Below, in pieces: positions 11,925 to 22,300 of a stretch of 64,000 nt of DNA. Source of the DNA: Cristatella mucedo (lineage: Eukaryota > Bryozoa > Phylactolaemata > Cristatellidae); assembly GCA_009760855.2 (NCBI GenBank), contig WPIO01000054.1, forward strand, positions 114,501 to 178,500, read 5' to 3'. Numbering within the stretch: the stretch's first letter is position 1; the number at the start of each line of letters is the position of its first letter. The notes beneath the pieces were generated by a model. The model was not told the DNA's origin. It made no database searches and was given only the letters and a program-made list of their open reading frames with translations. The position numbers and the translations under genes were made by a program.

Positions 11925-12400
11925 ACGAATGCTGCTTTTTTAAAGCAGCACGTCGGTAGCTCTTGACCCTACTATTATCATTATTGTTATTATTAGTAGC
12001 ACTAGTATTTCAACACGTAATTATTCGTCGCTGCTCACGTCATCTGAGCTTCGAAGCTGCAGACGAATGTCAACGTCGGCCTCGCGGTTCGACTGGAAAG
12101 AAAAGGCCTCGGCAGCTAGCTCGACAAAACTCCACGCCCGCTCGGCTGCCGCTGCGGACGAATGGTGGACGAACGCTGCTCTCCGCTCTCCGGTAGCCCT
12201 TGACCTATTATCGTCGTTAGTATTAATATTATTATTACACACAATTATTCCATTGCTTTGCTCGTCGTCCCAACTTCGAAGCTTCGGAAGGATCTCGAAG
12301 TGAGGCTCGCGGTTCGACTGGAAAGAAAAGGCCGCGGCAGCTCGCTCGACGAAACTCCTCGCAGCAGTACCTTCTTTAAAGTGAGAGCGACACAAACGAG
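11925..12400 (+). repeat. Two-copy tandem duplication, about 225-238 bp units
   Basis: The segment with CTCGCGGTTCGACTGGAAAG occurs at 12081 and 12306, and the segment CGGTAGC.CTTGACC occurs at about 11953 and 12191. Each unit carries its own short ATT/TTA run followed by AATTATTC. Units differ by substitutions and small indels. Confidence 0.8.
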
Positions 12401-13130
12401 CGACGGTCGTACGCTCGTCGCGCTGCTTCGAAGTGGCACTTCAAAGGACTGAGAGCGAGCCGGCGAGCAGAGCCGTGGCCGCTCCGTGGCTGACGTCATA
12501 GCCGGCGTGACACAATGCACAGCCGTCATCGCGGGTCCCGCCTCCGCCTCCGGCCCCAACCCCCAGCGACGGCGCTTACGTAAGAGGAGGAGGAGGAGGA
12601 GGAGCAATGGCAGCGACAGGAAGAGGCGCGCGCAGGGAAGGGTCTCGCGTCCCTTGAGTAAGTCGCGAGCTCTCTCAAGCCGCGCCGACTTTCATGCACC
12701 TCTGCTAGCTCCGGCGTACGTGCGCGCATCCGGTCGCGACGCGGCGAAATGCAGAGACCGCGGCTGCGAGCCGAGCAGTCTTCGGCCAACGGGGGCGGAC
12801 AACCTGCAATTGGACGACGGAAGAGCGATGACGAGGGCGGACAACCGCGCATCCGGCGCCTACCGTACCGATTGGGAAGCCGACGCTAACGACATGGCCG
12901 GCGAAAGCCTCAAGCGCACTCTAACGATGGAGTTATCTCTCTCTCCGGGGTTTTGCTAGACGAGCGACGCCAGCGGAGCCGACGCTTCGAAGACGTCATT
13001 TGGATTACGGGGGCGTCTGCGGTGCACGGGAAGCAAGCTTCGAGAAAGGAAGCTAAGCCTCTGACGGAGTCGGAATCTCAGTGCGCCTCGATCGACCGTC
13101 TCTCGTTGAGCATCACGTGACGCTACGCTC
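12400..13130. other. CpG-rich island, no supported gene
   Basis: Highly CpG-rich, with an arginine-rich open frame at 12486-12959 that includes a GGA repeat. It lacks domains, and its composition explains the open frame. It could be a promoter or a 5' exon of an unseen gene. Confidence 0.35.
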
Positions 13131-13621
13131 GACGTCAGAAACGTCCAGTGAAATGCTAGTACGAACTAATGGGCTAGCGGTGTGCTCGCAGTAGTGTAGC
13201 CTAGCTCACGTAAGATTATCGAAATGGATTAAAATTAAATAAAATAGATTAAATATATATCATAGATTAAAATGATCATAGATTAAAATCAAAATCGAAA
13301 AATTAAAATCGATAATCGAAAGATTCTTATCACGTCATAGATTCGCTCTCAAACACCGGCTCAGACCTAACGGGACTGCTCGCTGATTCATATGCCGCAT
13401 CTTAGCTGCACGGTCCAACCGCTGGAGCAAGGAGTAGTTAGCGTTTTTTTCGCTGCGTTCACAATGCCTAGTCCGATCGCAGGCCGTCTTTCTGCCGCGG
13501 GACTGATTGTTTGAAAGTTATCTTTCACCTATTTTACTAGTTGAAAATTACTTTTCAAAGTCGCGGGAAGACGACCGATCCGGCGACGATCCGTTGAAAG
13601 CTCGAGCGCCCTCTCTACAGC

Positions 13622-13705
13622 TAATAATAATAATAATAATTCACTTGATAAAGCGCCCTCAGAGAACTCAATCTCTCTCTAGGCGCTTTACATTTGCTGT
13701 AAAGT
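13622..13705 (-). mobile_element. LINE-B 3' tail only
   Basis: TAATAATAAT run, then CACTTGATAAAGCGCCCTCA and TAGGCGCTTTACATTTGCTG, the minus-strand image of the LINE-B end. Severely 5'-truncated, about 85 bp. Confidence 0.8.
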
Positions 13706-14694
13706 GAAATGCAGCTGTCTCAACGTTCGAGACTGCGGCGTCCTTTCGGCCCCAAAAAAAAGTAGGGCTTTGAATGCCTTAAAGGCTTTGAATGGACGGA
13801 TAGGTAAGCGCAATGCATAGTTTTCACCGCGGCAGCTCACTGTTCGTACTTGAGAATCGCATTTACCGGCGATCGCGGAAACCTTTTTTTCGGCAGAGGT
13901 TTTTGTTCGGGTCACGTGATTAACTTCGACGAAGTGCGAAGCGGCTGAAAATTTAATGATAAACGTCAGAAAACTTTGGTTGCTATTTCAAATCATAAAG
14001 AATGGTTTGGCGAGTTTACCCATCGATTTCATGCAGTTGCGCTATCGCGTTTTCGTTCTTTGGCTTCAAATGAATGAGTTCAGCCGGCACTTTTCAAGCA
14101 TGCAGACGGCGACAAAGCTGCCATTCCCATAAAGTGCCTCGCGCAACCGCGGTTGTGATTCAGAATTATTGAGAGCAGTATGCCAAGTTGATCCACCAAA
14201 TCTCAGCAGATTGCACGCGAGCGTTCTCAGGCTATGTCATCCGATGCCCGGCCCAGCTGGCTTCCCTCAGGAGTCAACCTGCAATGCAGTTGCCATTTCA
14301 ACGAAAAGGTTTTGTGCAGCTGCGGTTTTAAGTGCACAATACAAAAAAAAGTGCTCCAGGTTTACCCACCAACGCCAAGCGATATCGCTTGCGTTTTCCT
14401 ACGCTATGGCCTCCAATGGCCCTGGCGAGCCAGCCTCCCTGCCTAATCAAACTTTGGTACGGTTGCAATTTCCCCACAATAAGCATTGCGAAACTTTGTC
14501 TTCGATTCCACAATATAGAAAACAGTGTTTCGGGTTTACCAACCACATGTCGTAGCACAGCAGATGCGCGTTCCCAAGCTATGGCCTCCGATGGCCAGCC
14601 AGTCTCTCTTTCTCTCTACGTAGTCGAGCTGCGATGCAGTTGCCACCTCCATTATAAGAATTGCCCAACTACTGCGCCTTCGATCCCACAATAT

Positions 14695-15008
14695 AGATGA
14701 CAGATGACAATATAGATGACAGATGACAATATAGATGACAGACGACAGTATAGATGACAATATAGATGACAGATGACAATATAGATGGCAGATGACAATG
14801 TAGATGACATATGACAATATAGATGACAGATGACAATGTAGATGACAGTTGACAATGTAGATGACAGATGACAATATAGATGACAGATGACAATGTAGAT
14901 GACATATGACAATGTAGATGGCAGGTGACAATGTAGATGACAGATGACAATATAGATGACAGATGACAGATGACAATATAGATGACAGATGACAATATAG
15001 ATGACAGT
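14695..15008 (+). repeat. 19-bp minisatellite nested in the satellite
   Basis: About 16 copies of a 19-bp unit built from AATATAGATGACAGATGAC with single-base variants. Because 19 is not a multiple of three, all three minus frames stay open with the same peptide, so these frames are not genes. The array starts exactly at the monomer word CACAATATAGA, which apparently seeded it. Confidence 0.9.
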
Positions 15009-15165
15009 GTTCTGGGTTGCGAAACAGGATGTAATAGCATAACGATTAGGCATTCTCGTGCAATGTTCATAACAATGATGTGGGTTTACTGTCGTGCGAT
15101 TTCGCACGCGCCTTTTCGGGCAGTGGCCCCCAACGGCTCGGTCATCCGCGCCATTTCAAATTGGA

Positions 15166-15199
15166 TGCACGACGCCATTACCCGTAACGGCGTCGTGCA
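15166..15199. repeat. Foldback palindrome, 16-bp arms
   Basis: Arms 15166-15181 and 15184-15199 pair at 15 of 16 positions around a 2-base spacer. It sits inside a satellite monomer that is otherwise hard to align. Confidence 0.8.
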
Positions 15200-16539
15200 A
15201 TGGCTGCTCTGATTTCGCATTATGTAAAATAGTGTTGCGGTTTTGGCAAAGAAATTCCGTAGCATAGCTCATGGGCGTTTTCGCATTATAGCCTCGGATG
15301 GCCCAGGCCAGCCACCGTCGCTACATATTCAAAATAGCTCCCATTTCCACAATAAGCGTTTCACTTTTTTATCCATATTATAGAAAACAGCACGTTCTGG
15401 GTTGACAACCAAATGTAATAGCATAGTGATTGGGCGTTCTCGTGCTATGGTCTCTGATGGCAGGGGACGCCTTGCCATTTCAAACTGAGAGGATGCTGCC
15501 GTTTCAATGATAGGCATCCTAAGGCTGCAGTTTTGACTTCATAATAATAGAAGAAATTGGTCCAAGTTTACCAGTAAAATCTCACGGCAGAGAGCACGGG
15601 CAATCTCATGCAGTGGCACCAATGGCCCGGGCCGCCATGCAATGTGGCCCGGGCCGTCGTGCAATCACGAATTTCGATACAGCTACTATTTCCACGAAAG
15701 GCGTCGCGAAAGCGCGGTTTTAATTCCACATAGAAACCATTTGATCCGGGTCTACCACCCAAATTTCATTGCATAGCGCACGGGCGTTCTTGTGCACTGG
15801 CCCCCAAAGGACCCGTTCGCCCTGTATTTTCAAACTGCGATGCAGCTACCATTTACTCAATAGGCAACGCGAAATTGCAGCTTTATTGCACACTACAGAA
15901 AAGAATGCCGAAAATTCGAAAGAATTCGAAAAGAAAATAAAGTTTAAAAAAGATGGAATTAAAAATTAAAAATTGGTAAATTTCAAAAATTTAAGGAAAT
16001 AGAATAGAAAAAAGATTTCGAAACGAACCCCCGCGGGGAGGAGACGACGGGCGGGCTTCACTGCTGCGGCAGCGCGTCGCCGACTTTTGACGTGCGGTTC
16101 GGAGCTTGCGCGTGCAGGAAGTAGTTTGCCTCGTGCCAAGAGCGTCTTAGGCGCAATCCAACCTACGACTACGTTGAGGGTCGTGGGTTCGTCGGCGTCT
16201 GGTCGAATTGCCATTTACCGATAGGCGATTTTGCCAAGATTTATTTACTGGCGTACGATGTCGCTGCGCGTCGAGTTTGGTCTCACGACCGCACTCTTCG
16301 CAAGCTCGACCACCAAGACGCTCAGTGTGACGGGCTAATACCTCCCAGTACTTAGGTCAGCTGCTTCGATGCTGGGACACGGACTGGGAGCCACGTAGCC
16401 CCGCTGCGGCCCCCCCCCCCGCCAAAAACGAAAGCGCATGTGACTGGCGACGTCGGACCCATGTGCAATCGCTATGAACTTTGGCTGGCAAGACCGCACC
16501 GCCGCTGCTCTCTTTACTGTAATGTGGAATCAAAAATGC

Positions 16540-16700
16540 CGCTTTACGAAACCTATTTTGGCAAGGGAAGCTGCATCACAATTTGAGAAATTCCAAGGCG
16601 ACCCCGGTCGTTGGACGCCATTGCAGCTCACACAAACTGCACTATGAAATTCGGTGAGTAAACCCAGAACCCGGGTTATTTCCTAAATTGCTAAATCCAA
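16540..16700 (-). repeat. Single inverted satellite monomer
   Basis: Reverse-complement reading resembles the array monomer (TTCTGGGTTTAC..., AATTTCATAG..., GCAATGGC...CAACGAC). It is separated from the array by about 600 bp of GC-rich DNA (15910-16540) in which I see no gene. Confidence 0.5.
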
Positions 16701-16751
16701 ACCGCAGTTGGCCCAGTTCAAGTTCACTCATCGACGCGGACGCGGCAGGTG

Positions 16752-16911
16752 CATCGAAGTTCCAGCAGTTAGAAAGGTCGACACTTCCGCCCATCGAAGT
16801 TCCACCAGTTAGGAAGGCCGACACTTCCGCCCATCGAAGTTCCAGCAGTTAGGAAGGCCGACACTTCCACCCATCGAAGTTCCAGCAGTTAGGAAGGCCG
16901 ACACTTCCGCC
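16752..16911 (+). repeat. 40-bp minisatellite, four copies
   Basis: Units start at 16752, 16792, 16832 and 16872, each beginning CATCGAAGTTCCA and containing GACACTTCC. Copies differ at only a few sites. There are no spacers, so this is not a CRISPR array. The following 16912-17480 holds no recognised gene. Confidence 0.95.
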
Positions 16912-17485
16912 TATGGCCCATTGCGAATTGCCTCGCATTCGCCTCTGCATTGCGAGTGCCTTTCCGAGTCGGCCACGGCTTCGAGGCTCGTAACGCTCAA
17001 ATGGCCCGACGCGGCAGGTTTCAATACGAGCTCACAGCGAGTGCGGTCGTCGCATCGATCGCAGCGCCACACCTCGGCTCGAAAATGGCTTCGCCTAGTG
17101 TGACAGTGCCCAGCGACCGAACAACCCAGCGGCCTCTCGGTACGTCTCGGCATGATGGTACGGTAGGGGCGCCCATGGATTGCACTCGAACTTTCAGTGA
17201 ATGGCTACCGGGCTTACGCGGCGTTTAAGCGTTAATTTTTTCCGGGAGGCAAGCTGACGGATGCATTTGATGCCGAGGCTATTAAATGCTGCTTACTAGC
17301 GGGGGGGGGGAGGGGCCGGCGCAGATCATTACTGCTTTGCGTTACTAAACAAGAAGAAATTTTAGAGAGGTTAAAATATAAGCTGCAGGGGGCTTTCGCA
17401 GAGTGTCCTCAGGTTTATTGCTTTCAATTTATTTTCAAACGAGAGAATTTAAAGAACAGAGATATAGGGAAGGTAGGGTGTATGC

Positions 17486-17487
<2 letters not shown>

Positions 17488-17539
<52 letters not shown>

Positions 17540-17643
17540 AGAGAGAGAGAGGAGAGAGAGACAGAGACAGAAAGAAAGAGAGACAGAGACACACACACAG
17601 AGAAAGAGAGAGCCAGACAGAAAGAGAGAGAGAGAGACAGACA
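17488..17643 (+). repeat. Complex GA microsatellite, left arm of an inverted pair
   Basis: Pure GA followed by an irregular series (GAAAGAAG, ACAGAGACAG, ACACACACAC, GAGCCAGACAG, ACAGACAGG). The same irregular series appears reverse-complemented at about 20597-20743. Confidence 0.9.
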
Positions 17644-17644
17644 G

Positions 17645-18285
17645 GCTTTGGGAGCAAACAAACTAAATGCACGGTCTCCAAAGAATTTAAAGTTTGTACG
17701 AGATATTTGTAGACTGTTGGATTCCGAAAAGCGCGTGGTACGATGCTTGGCCTGATGGGGGAGTATATCTGAGAGATAGGCTGTAGCCATAGAATGAAGA
17801 GACCTAAAAGTGAGCGCCAAAAACTTGAAGTCGATCCGTTGCTTGACTGGTAGCCAGTGCAGGTCGGCGAGAAGTGGAGTCATGTGGCAACTGCGACGCT
17901 TACGCAGACAAGCCTAGCTGGGGAGTTTTGCACCAGCTTCAATCGCCTGATCGCACATACTGGTAGGCCAGTAAGCAGTGAGTTGCAGAAGTCGAGACGG
18001 GATGTCACGAGTGCATGGACCAACTTGGACGCGGTATCCTTATCTAAACAAGCCCGAGTTTTAGCAATGCTATGAAGCTGAAAATAGGCAGATTTGACTG
18101 TAGAGCTGATGTGGTCGTCTAACGAGAGGTCGCCTTGGAATATGACACCTAGATTTCGAGCTGATTCAACAGGAGATATGCTGGTAGAGCCAATCTTGAG
18201 AGTCAGCCTTTCCAATTTCTGAATCACACTGGGTTTGCCCATAACTAGTAAGCTAGTTTTACTCTGGTCTACCTCATTTTGCCAC
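17645..18285 (-). mobile_element. LINE-B, C-terminal reverse-transcriptase region
   Basis: Minus-strand peptides SARNLGVIFQ, KSAYFQLHSIAK, TSRLDFCNSLLTGLP and LADLHWLPVKQRIDFK match the LINE-B copy at 59830-60747. It is truncated at both sides: the 3' end abuts the GA tract, and the 5' end stops near 18285. Confidence 0.9.
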
Positions 18286-18707
18286 ATATTACCTCACATG
18301 ACCACATATTGCTAACCATAACCGCACTTTTCAGAAAAAGAGTGAGCCTGGGGCGTGGCGCTTCGGTGCTGAGCTCGGTTTTTCTCGTCCAAGATTTGCC
18401 AGTGCCTGCAGAGTGGGAGTGCAAATTTTTGCACATTTCCCGTAGAGGCGAATGTCTTTTTTCTGGCACCGTGTAGTAAGTGCGCGCTCGTCGGGCTCCG
18501 CAAACGGACAGCGAGCTGTCAGTTTGCATCAGCCATGAGGTCAGTCACGAGGTCAGACTCAGGTCACGAGGTCAGTCAGCGCTGACAGTGTTGGCCGCTG
18601 AGCCACCTAAGCTGAGCTAGCGACCAAGGCACTGCACCACTCAAAAAGAGTCGTTGTGCTTGTTTCCACTAACGCTTCACTGGGTGCCCAGTGGCCATTA
18701 CGATACC

Positions 18708-18775
18708 GCCTAGAGAGAGATTAAGTTCTCTGAGGGCGCTTTATCAAGTGAATTAGTATTATTATTATTATTATA
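18708..18775 (+). mobile_element. LINE-B 3' tail
   Basis: CGCCTAGAGAGAGATTAAG, GCGCTTTATCAAGTGAATTA and an ATT run: a clean example of the family 3' end in plus orientation with the body missing. Confidence 0.75.
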
Positions 18776-18944
18776 CCGCTCTAGGCCCCCGGCCACGTGC
18801 CGCCGCCGTCGTTTCTAACAGCTCCCGTCAAGCCGGCCGGTGGCAGCGAGTCCGTCGACTGCTTTTGTAAGCGATCAGGATTATGTAAAAATGGTTAAAC
18901 AAGGCAAAACGAGGCACATGCAACGATGGATAATTCACTTTTGT

Positions 18945-19080
18945 AGCGTCCTAAGAGAACTTGAAAATCTCTATTCAGGCGCTTCGCGTAGGCGTCGGGG
19001 CTCGAGACCACGACCTCGGCCAGACTTTGGGGTCGGCGGGGCGAGCACCTTAATCACAGGGCCAAACCAGCGCTCCGCGG
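18945..19080 (-). mobile_element. SINE1 copy (tRNA-derived)
   Basis: Reverse complement reads a tRNA-like head with an A-box region (GGTTTGGCCCTGTGATTAAG) and a B-box (GTGGTCTCGAGCCCC), then the tail GCGCCTGAATAGAGATTTTC. It matches the copy at 30255. It is not a functional tRNA: the stems do not close. Confidence 0.7.
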
Positions 19081-19324
19081 GATCTACTCGTTCGCTCCGC
19101 GCTCGGTCGCTGCTTTGCCCCATGCCTTAAGTACAGCGTTCGCGACGGTGCCAGTCGCTGCCGACTCGCGACTAATATCGGCGAAGCTGGAACGACCAAG
19201 CGCCACCTAGCGAGTCACATGTTGCTGCCTCGATACGCACGGAAATGCGGACGGCGCATAGCGCAGTACAGCAGCTAACGATCTGAGCTGAGTGACGCAG
19301 CGACGGCGGCCGCCGTCGCTGCGG

Positions 19325-19480
19325 CTGCGCGCGCGCGAGCGCGCGAGCGCGCGAGTAGCCTGCACTCACCTGTCTCGGACCGTCCTGCCTCAGACCGGCG
19401 TGCCTCGGAGCGACCTGCCCCGGACCGGCCTGCCTCTAATTGGTCTACCTTCGGACCGGATTGCCTCGTACCGGTTTGCC
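19325..19480 (+). repeat. GCGCGCGAG run and ~15-bp degenerate minisatellite
   Basis: 19328-19356 repeats GCGCGCGAG-like words. From 19360 about seven degenerate units of roughly 15-17 bp follow (CTGCCTCGGACCGGC type). The surrounding 19080-20380 is CpG-rich with long but featureless frames, a possible CpG island without a gene I can name. Confidence 0.6.
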
Positions 19481-20386
19481 GTGCACACTGCGGCCGTTCC
19501 GCGTAGCGTAGCGTAGCGTCGCGTCGCGCGCGCGCGCGGTTCTTGGAAAGCTGGCCGCTCGGAAGTGGCCGCCGGCCGATTGCTCGGGTCGCCGCCGCCG
19601 CCGCCGCTGCCGGTTCGGGCGAACACTCCCGGCTCGGCTGCGGGAGGTAGCGAAGAGTATGAGGGCCTCGCCCGAGGCGGCCGGCGCGGCCGCTGCGCTT
19701 TGGCAGTCGGATCTATCGACTTTGCGGAGACCCACCCCCGACTTGTTTTTTAATCAGGGCCGAAACGGCCTCGCCGCACCGCCCAGCAGCAGCAGCAAGC
19801 AGCAGGCGGTGGGGTGGCTCTACGGCGGCCATCGTTTGGCGTTTAACCGCGGTTGCTGGGCGCGGCTGTTGGCATACGCCAACTTCGTAGGTCCAACCTT
19901 CGTAGTTAAGTTGTTCACTTCGTCGTGCACGGCGCAGACCATCCGCCGCCGCCGCCACCGACTACTACTACTAGTGCTGCGTCGCCGTCAGTCTCTCTAT
20001 GACCCGCGGAGCAAGCGGCGGCGGCGGGGAGCGCGACTCAGCTTCGCCGCTCCATCGCGCACTCTCATCACTCGCCGCGCCTGCTACCCTCCTTCACACT
20101 ACAGCCCCCTCGGGGCGCACCTTCCGGAATCCGGGGCGGCGCGGCCCGCTCGCGCGGGCTGAATTAATCAAGGAGACCAACTCAGACCCAGACTGACTCA
20201 CCAAACCGCACCGAACTCATTGACCTAGACGTTGCTGCGCACCGGACGTGAGCAGCGACTTCCAGCGCCAGTCAGTCGCCGGACACGCTGCTGTCCGCTG
20301 CCGACCTCTATTGAGGCTACTCTCTATGCAGCAGCTGCGGCGGCGGCAGGCTCTTCAGCTGCGCAGCAGCGGCACTTCCTTCTTCC

Positions 20387-20697
20387 TCTCTCTCTCTCTC
20401 TCTTTTTCTGTCTCTCTCACTCTCTTTCTGTCTCTCTGTCTCTCTCTCTCTCTCTCTTCTGTCTCTCTCTCTTTCTCTCTGTCTCTCTCTATCTTTCTGT
20501 CTCTCTCTCTCTCTCTTTCAGCCACTCTTTCTCTCTCTTTCTGTCTCTCTGTCTCTCTCTTTCTCTCTCTTTCTCTCTCTCTCTCTTTCTGTCTCTCTGT
20601 CTGTCTCTCTCTCTCTTTCTGTCTGGCTCTCTCTTTCTCTGTGTGTGTGTCTCTGTCTCTCTTTCTTTCTGTCTCTGTCTCTCTCTCTCCTCTCTCT

Positions 20698-20742
<45 letters not shown>

Positions 20743-20745
20743 TTC
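20387..20745 (+). repeat. CT-rich microsatellite, right arm of inverted pair
   Basis: Long TCTCTCTTTCTGTCTC-type tract. The last 150 bp mirror the GA tract at 17488-17643, including the GTGTGTGTGT and GTCTGGCTC landmarks. Long Leu/Ser frames here are artefacts of the repeat. Confidence 0.95.
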
Positions 20746-20799
20746 TGAGTAACCCATGGCTGAGAATTGCTGGCCATTTTGTAACTCAGCTCTGTAGGC

Positions 20800-22130
20800 T
20801 GCAGCAGAGCGACGATCCGCGGGCGCCAACAATAACGGGTCGTTCAAGGATGTCGAGGTCGCTCAAGGGCGTCGGAACCTGCCGGTTAATTTCTCGCAGC
20901 CTTGGCGTACGACCTCGGCGAAGCCTAATGACCTTCGTTTCTATTCAGCATTTAGCCCCTTCCGCCCCTGCGAAAGCCCTGCTGAGTACCTTCAGGGAGG
21001 CCGCCGACGCCGCCGACGCCTCGCTTCAGAGGAGGAGGAGGAGGGTGAGGAGGACGGCTGCAGTGCGATTCTAATTATTGATTCAGAGGTTTGCACTTGG
21101 CAGCCCGCAGGGTCAGCGTCAGAATCGCGGCTTAAGCGCCTCCTTCGAAAGATGCAAACGCGCTCTGTTTTTTTAGCGGAGGCCTCACCTCCGTGCAGAC
21201 CGACGGAGCGGAGGGCACACATGCGCCGGCCGAAGTCATGACCCCTGATTGCCCGCACTTTCAGGCGGCTGATGCGCCGAGGCCGAGGCGGTTCGCATTT
21301 TGGCCGCGCCGCGGCGCGGCGCTTAAACGCGGAAGGGATAAGTAAACATGAGGATAATATTAATAGACTAGTTTAGCGTCCTCGGCGACCGTAATATCTT
21401 TCTAGGCACTTCCCCCTGTCGGTGGTGAGATAGGCCAAACTGTCTCCATGCTCGGCGGCGCTATTACGGTATGGTAATGCGTCGCATCCGGATGCGGCAT
21501 CCCGAAGTGCATCTGCATCCTAATGAAGGTAGCATCGTACAGAGACGAGAGGAGGGCGTGGGGAGGGCGCGATGGCACCATGCGCAATTAACAGCCGGAG
21601 CGGTATGGTTAATAAAGTGCTCGGCCTTGCGGGTAGCACATTTTTCGCTAGGTCGCGCCACCTAGTCTGACGGCACATTGTCCGAGCGCCATCGCACTTA
21701 CTCAAAAACAAATTTCTAACATGCACGTAGCCAGAAACTTCATCAAGTGCCAAGTCGTGACGCTTGGTGGGCGTAACCGGAAGCCGCCAGAATTGCATCG
21801 AGTTCCTGGAGCAAATTGTAGCTGTCCCGATGGATTAGCGAAACGAAAGGCGAAGAACTTCCTTTAAAGTGTTTAATTCGTTGAAAAACTTGGTGGCTGT
21901 CGCATTTTTATAGGTACAGCTACACCAGTACTTTAACTATGACGTGGCCGGGAAATGTTGCAGATGGGCCCAGCAAACAGATTTCACGTCAAGCCTTTCT
22001 GAAAATATTGGTCGTCAACGTAAGTCCGGAGTCGTGTGAGCAGTGAGCGAGCAGTGAGAGTTATCCCCTTGACTCACGCCAGCAGCACGCCCGTAGCTTT
22101 CGAAGGTTCTTGAATATGGCGGTGCAATCG
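20800..22130. other. No gene recognised
   Basis: GC-rich to 21330, then mixed. It contains a GCATCCGGATGC palindrome near 21484 and short frames only. Confidence 0.4.
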
Positions 22131-22131
22131 T

Positions 22132-22204
22132 AAGTCTGCTGGCTACGGGATGCGCACTGAACGCCTAAGCGGCTTTCAGTGCGCATCCCGTAGCCAGCAG
22201 ACTT
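22132..22204. repeat. Perfect 30-bp foldback derived from LINE-A 3' UTR
   Basis: Arms 22132-22161 and 22175-22204 are exact reverse complements around a 13-base loop. The arm sequence corresponds to the LINE-A stretch AGTCTGTTGGGTACCGAATG at 25156, and the loop contains the next LINE-A word (GCCTAAGCGGC, inverted). It is therefore an inverted duplication inside an element copy. Confidence 0.92.
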
Positions 22205-22300
22205 CCGATAGTAGACTCACTCGCGTAGCCATCGGTGTAGAAAACTCTCCTGTGCATAAAACACAGACGTTGTCTTCATGGCTTAGTTGCAGTCTCTCTG
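22205..22300 (+). mobile_element. LINE-A 3' UTR remnant
   Basis: GAAAACTCTCCTGTGCATAA and GTCTTCATGGCTTAG follow the order seen in the LINE-A end at 25210-25260. It continues from the foldback to its left. Confidence 0.65.

Larger units (their letters stand above)
13930..15910 (+). repeat. Diverged ~175-bp satellite array
   Basis: A monomer with the order 'GGGTTTACCA..CAAAT..CGTAGCA', 'GGGCGTTCTCGTGCTATGGCC', 'GATGGCC..GCCAGCC', 'GATGCAGTTGCCATTTC', 'AATAAGCGTTGCGAAA' and 'TGCGGTTTT..CACAATATAGAAAACAG' recurs about nine or ten times. Marker CCATTTC-like sites fall near 14118, 14289, 14464, 14638, 15343, 15497, 15680 and 15845, giving spacings of 154-183 bp. Monomers are strongly diverged, so the array is old. 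No coding potential. Confidence 0.75.

Noticed and set aside
12486-12959. 157-codon Arg-rich frame
   Set aside because: CpG-rich composition accounts for it; no homology or splice context seen.
14695-15008. CRISPR-like array
   Set aside because: Repeats are contiguous with no unique spacers, in animal DNA. The same applies to the 40-bp units at 16752-16911.
14536-15107. Three overlapping minus frames with YIVICHLHCHLSS-type repeats
   Set aside because: A 19-bp tandem repeat keeps all frames open; not a gene.
19659-20162. 167-codon frame in GC-rich DNA
   Set aside because: No recognised domain; compositional.
20232-21074. 280-codon frame rich in Leu/Ser
   Set aside because: Most of it is the CT microsatellite; no domain on either side.
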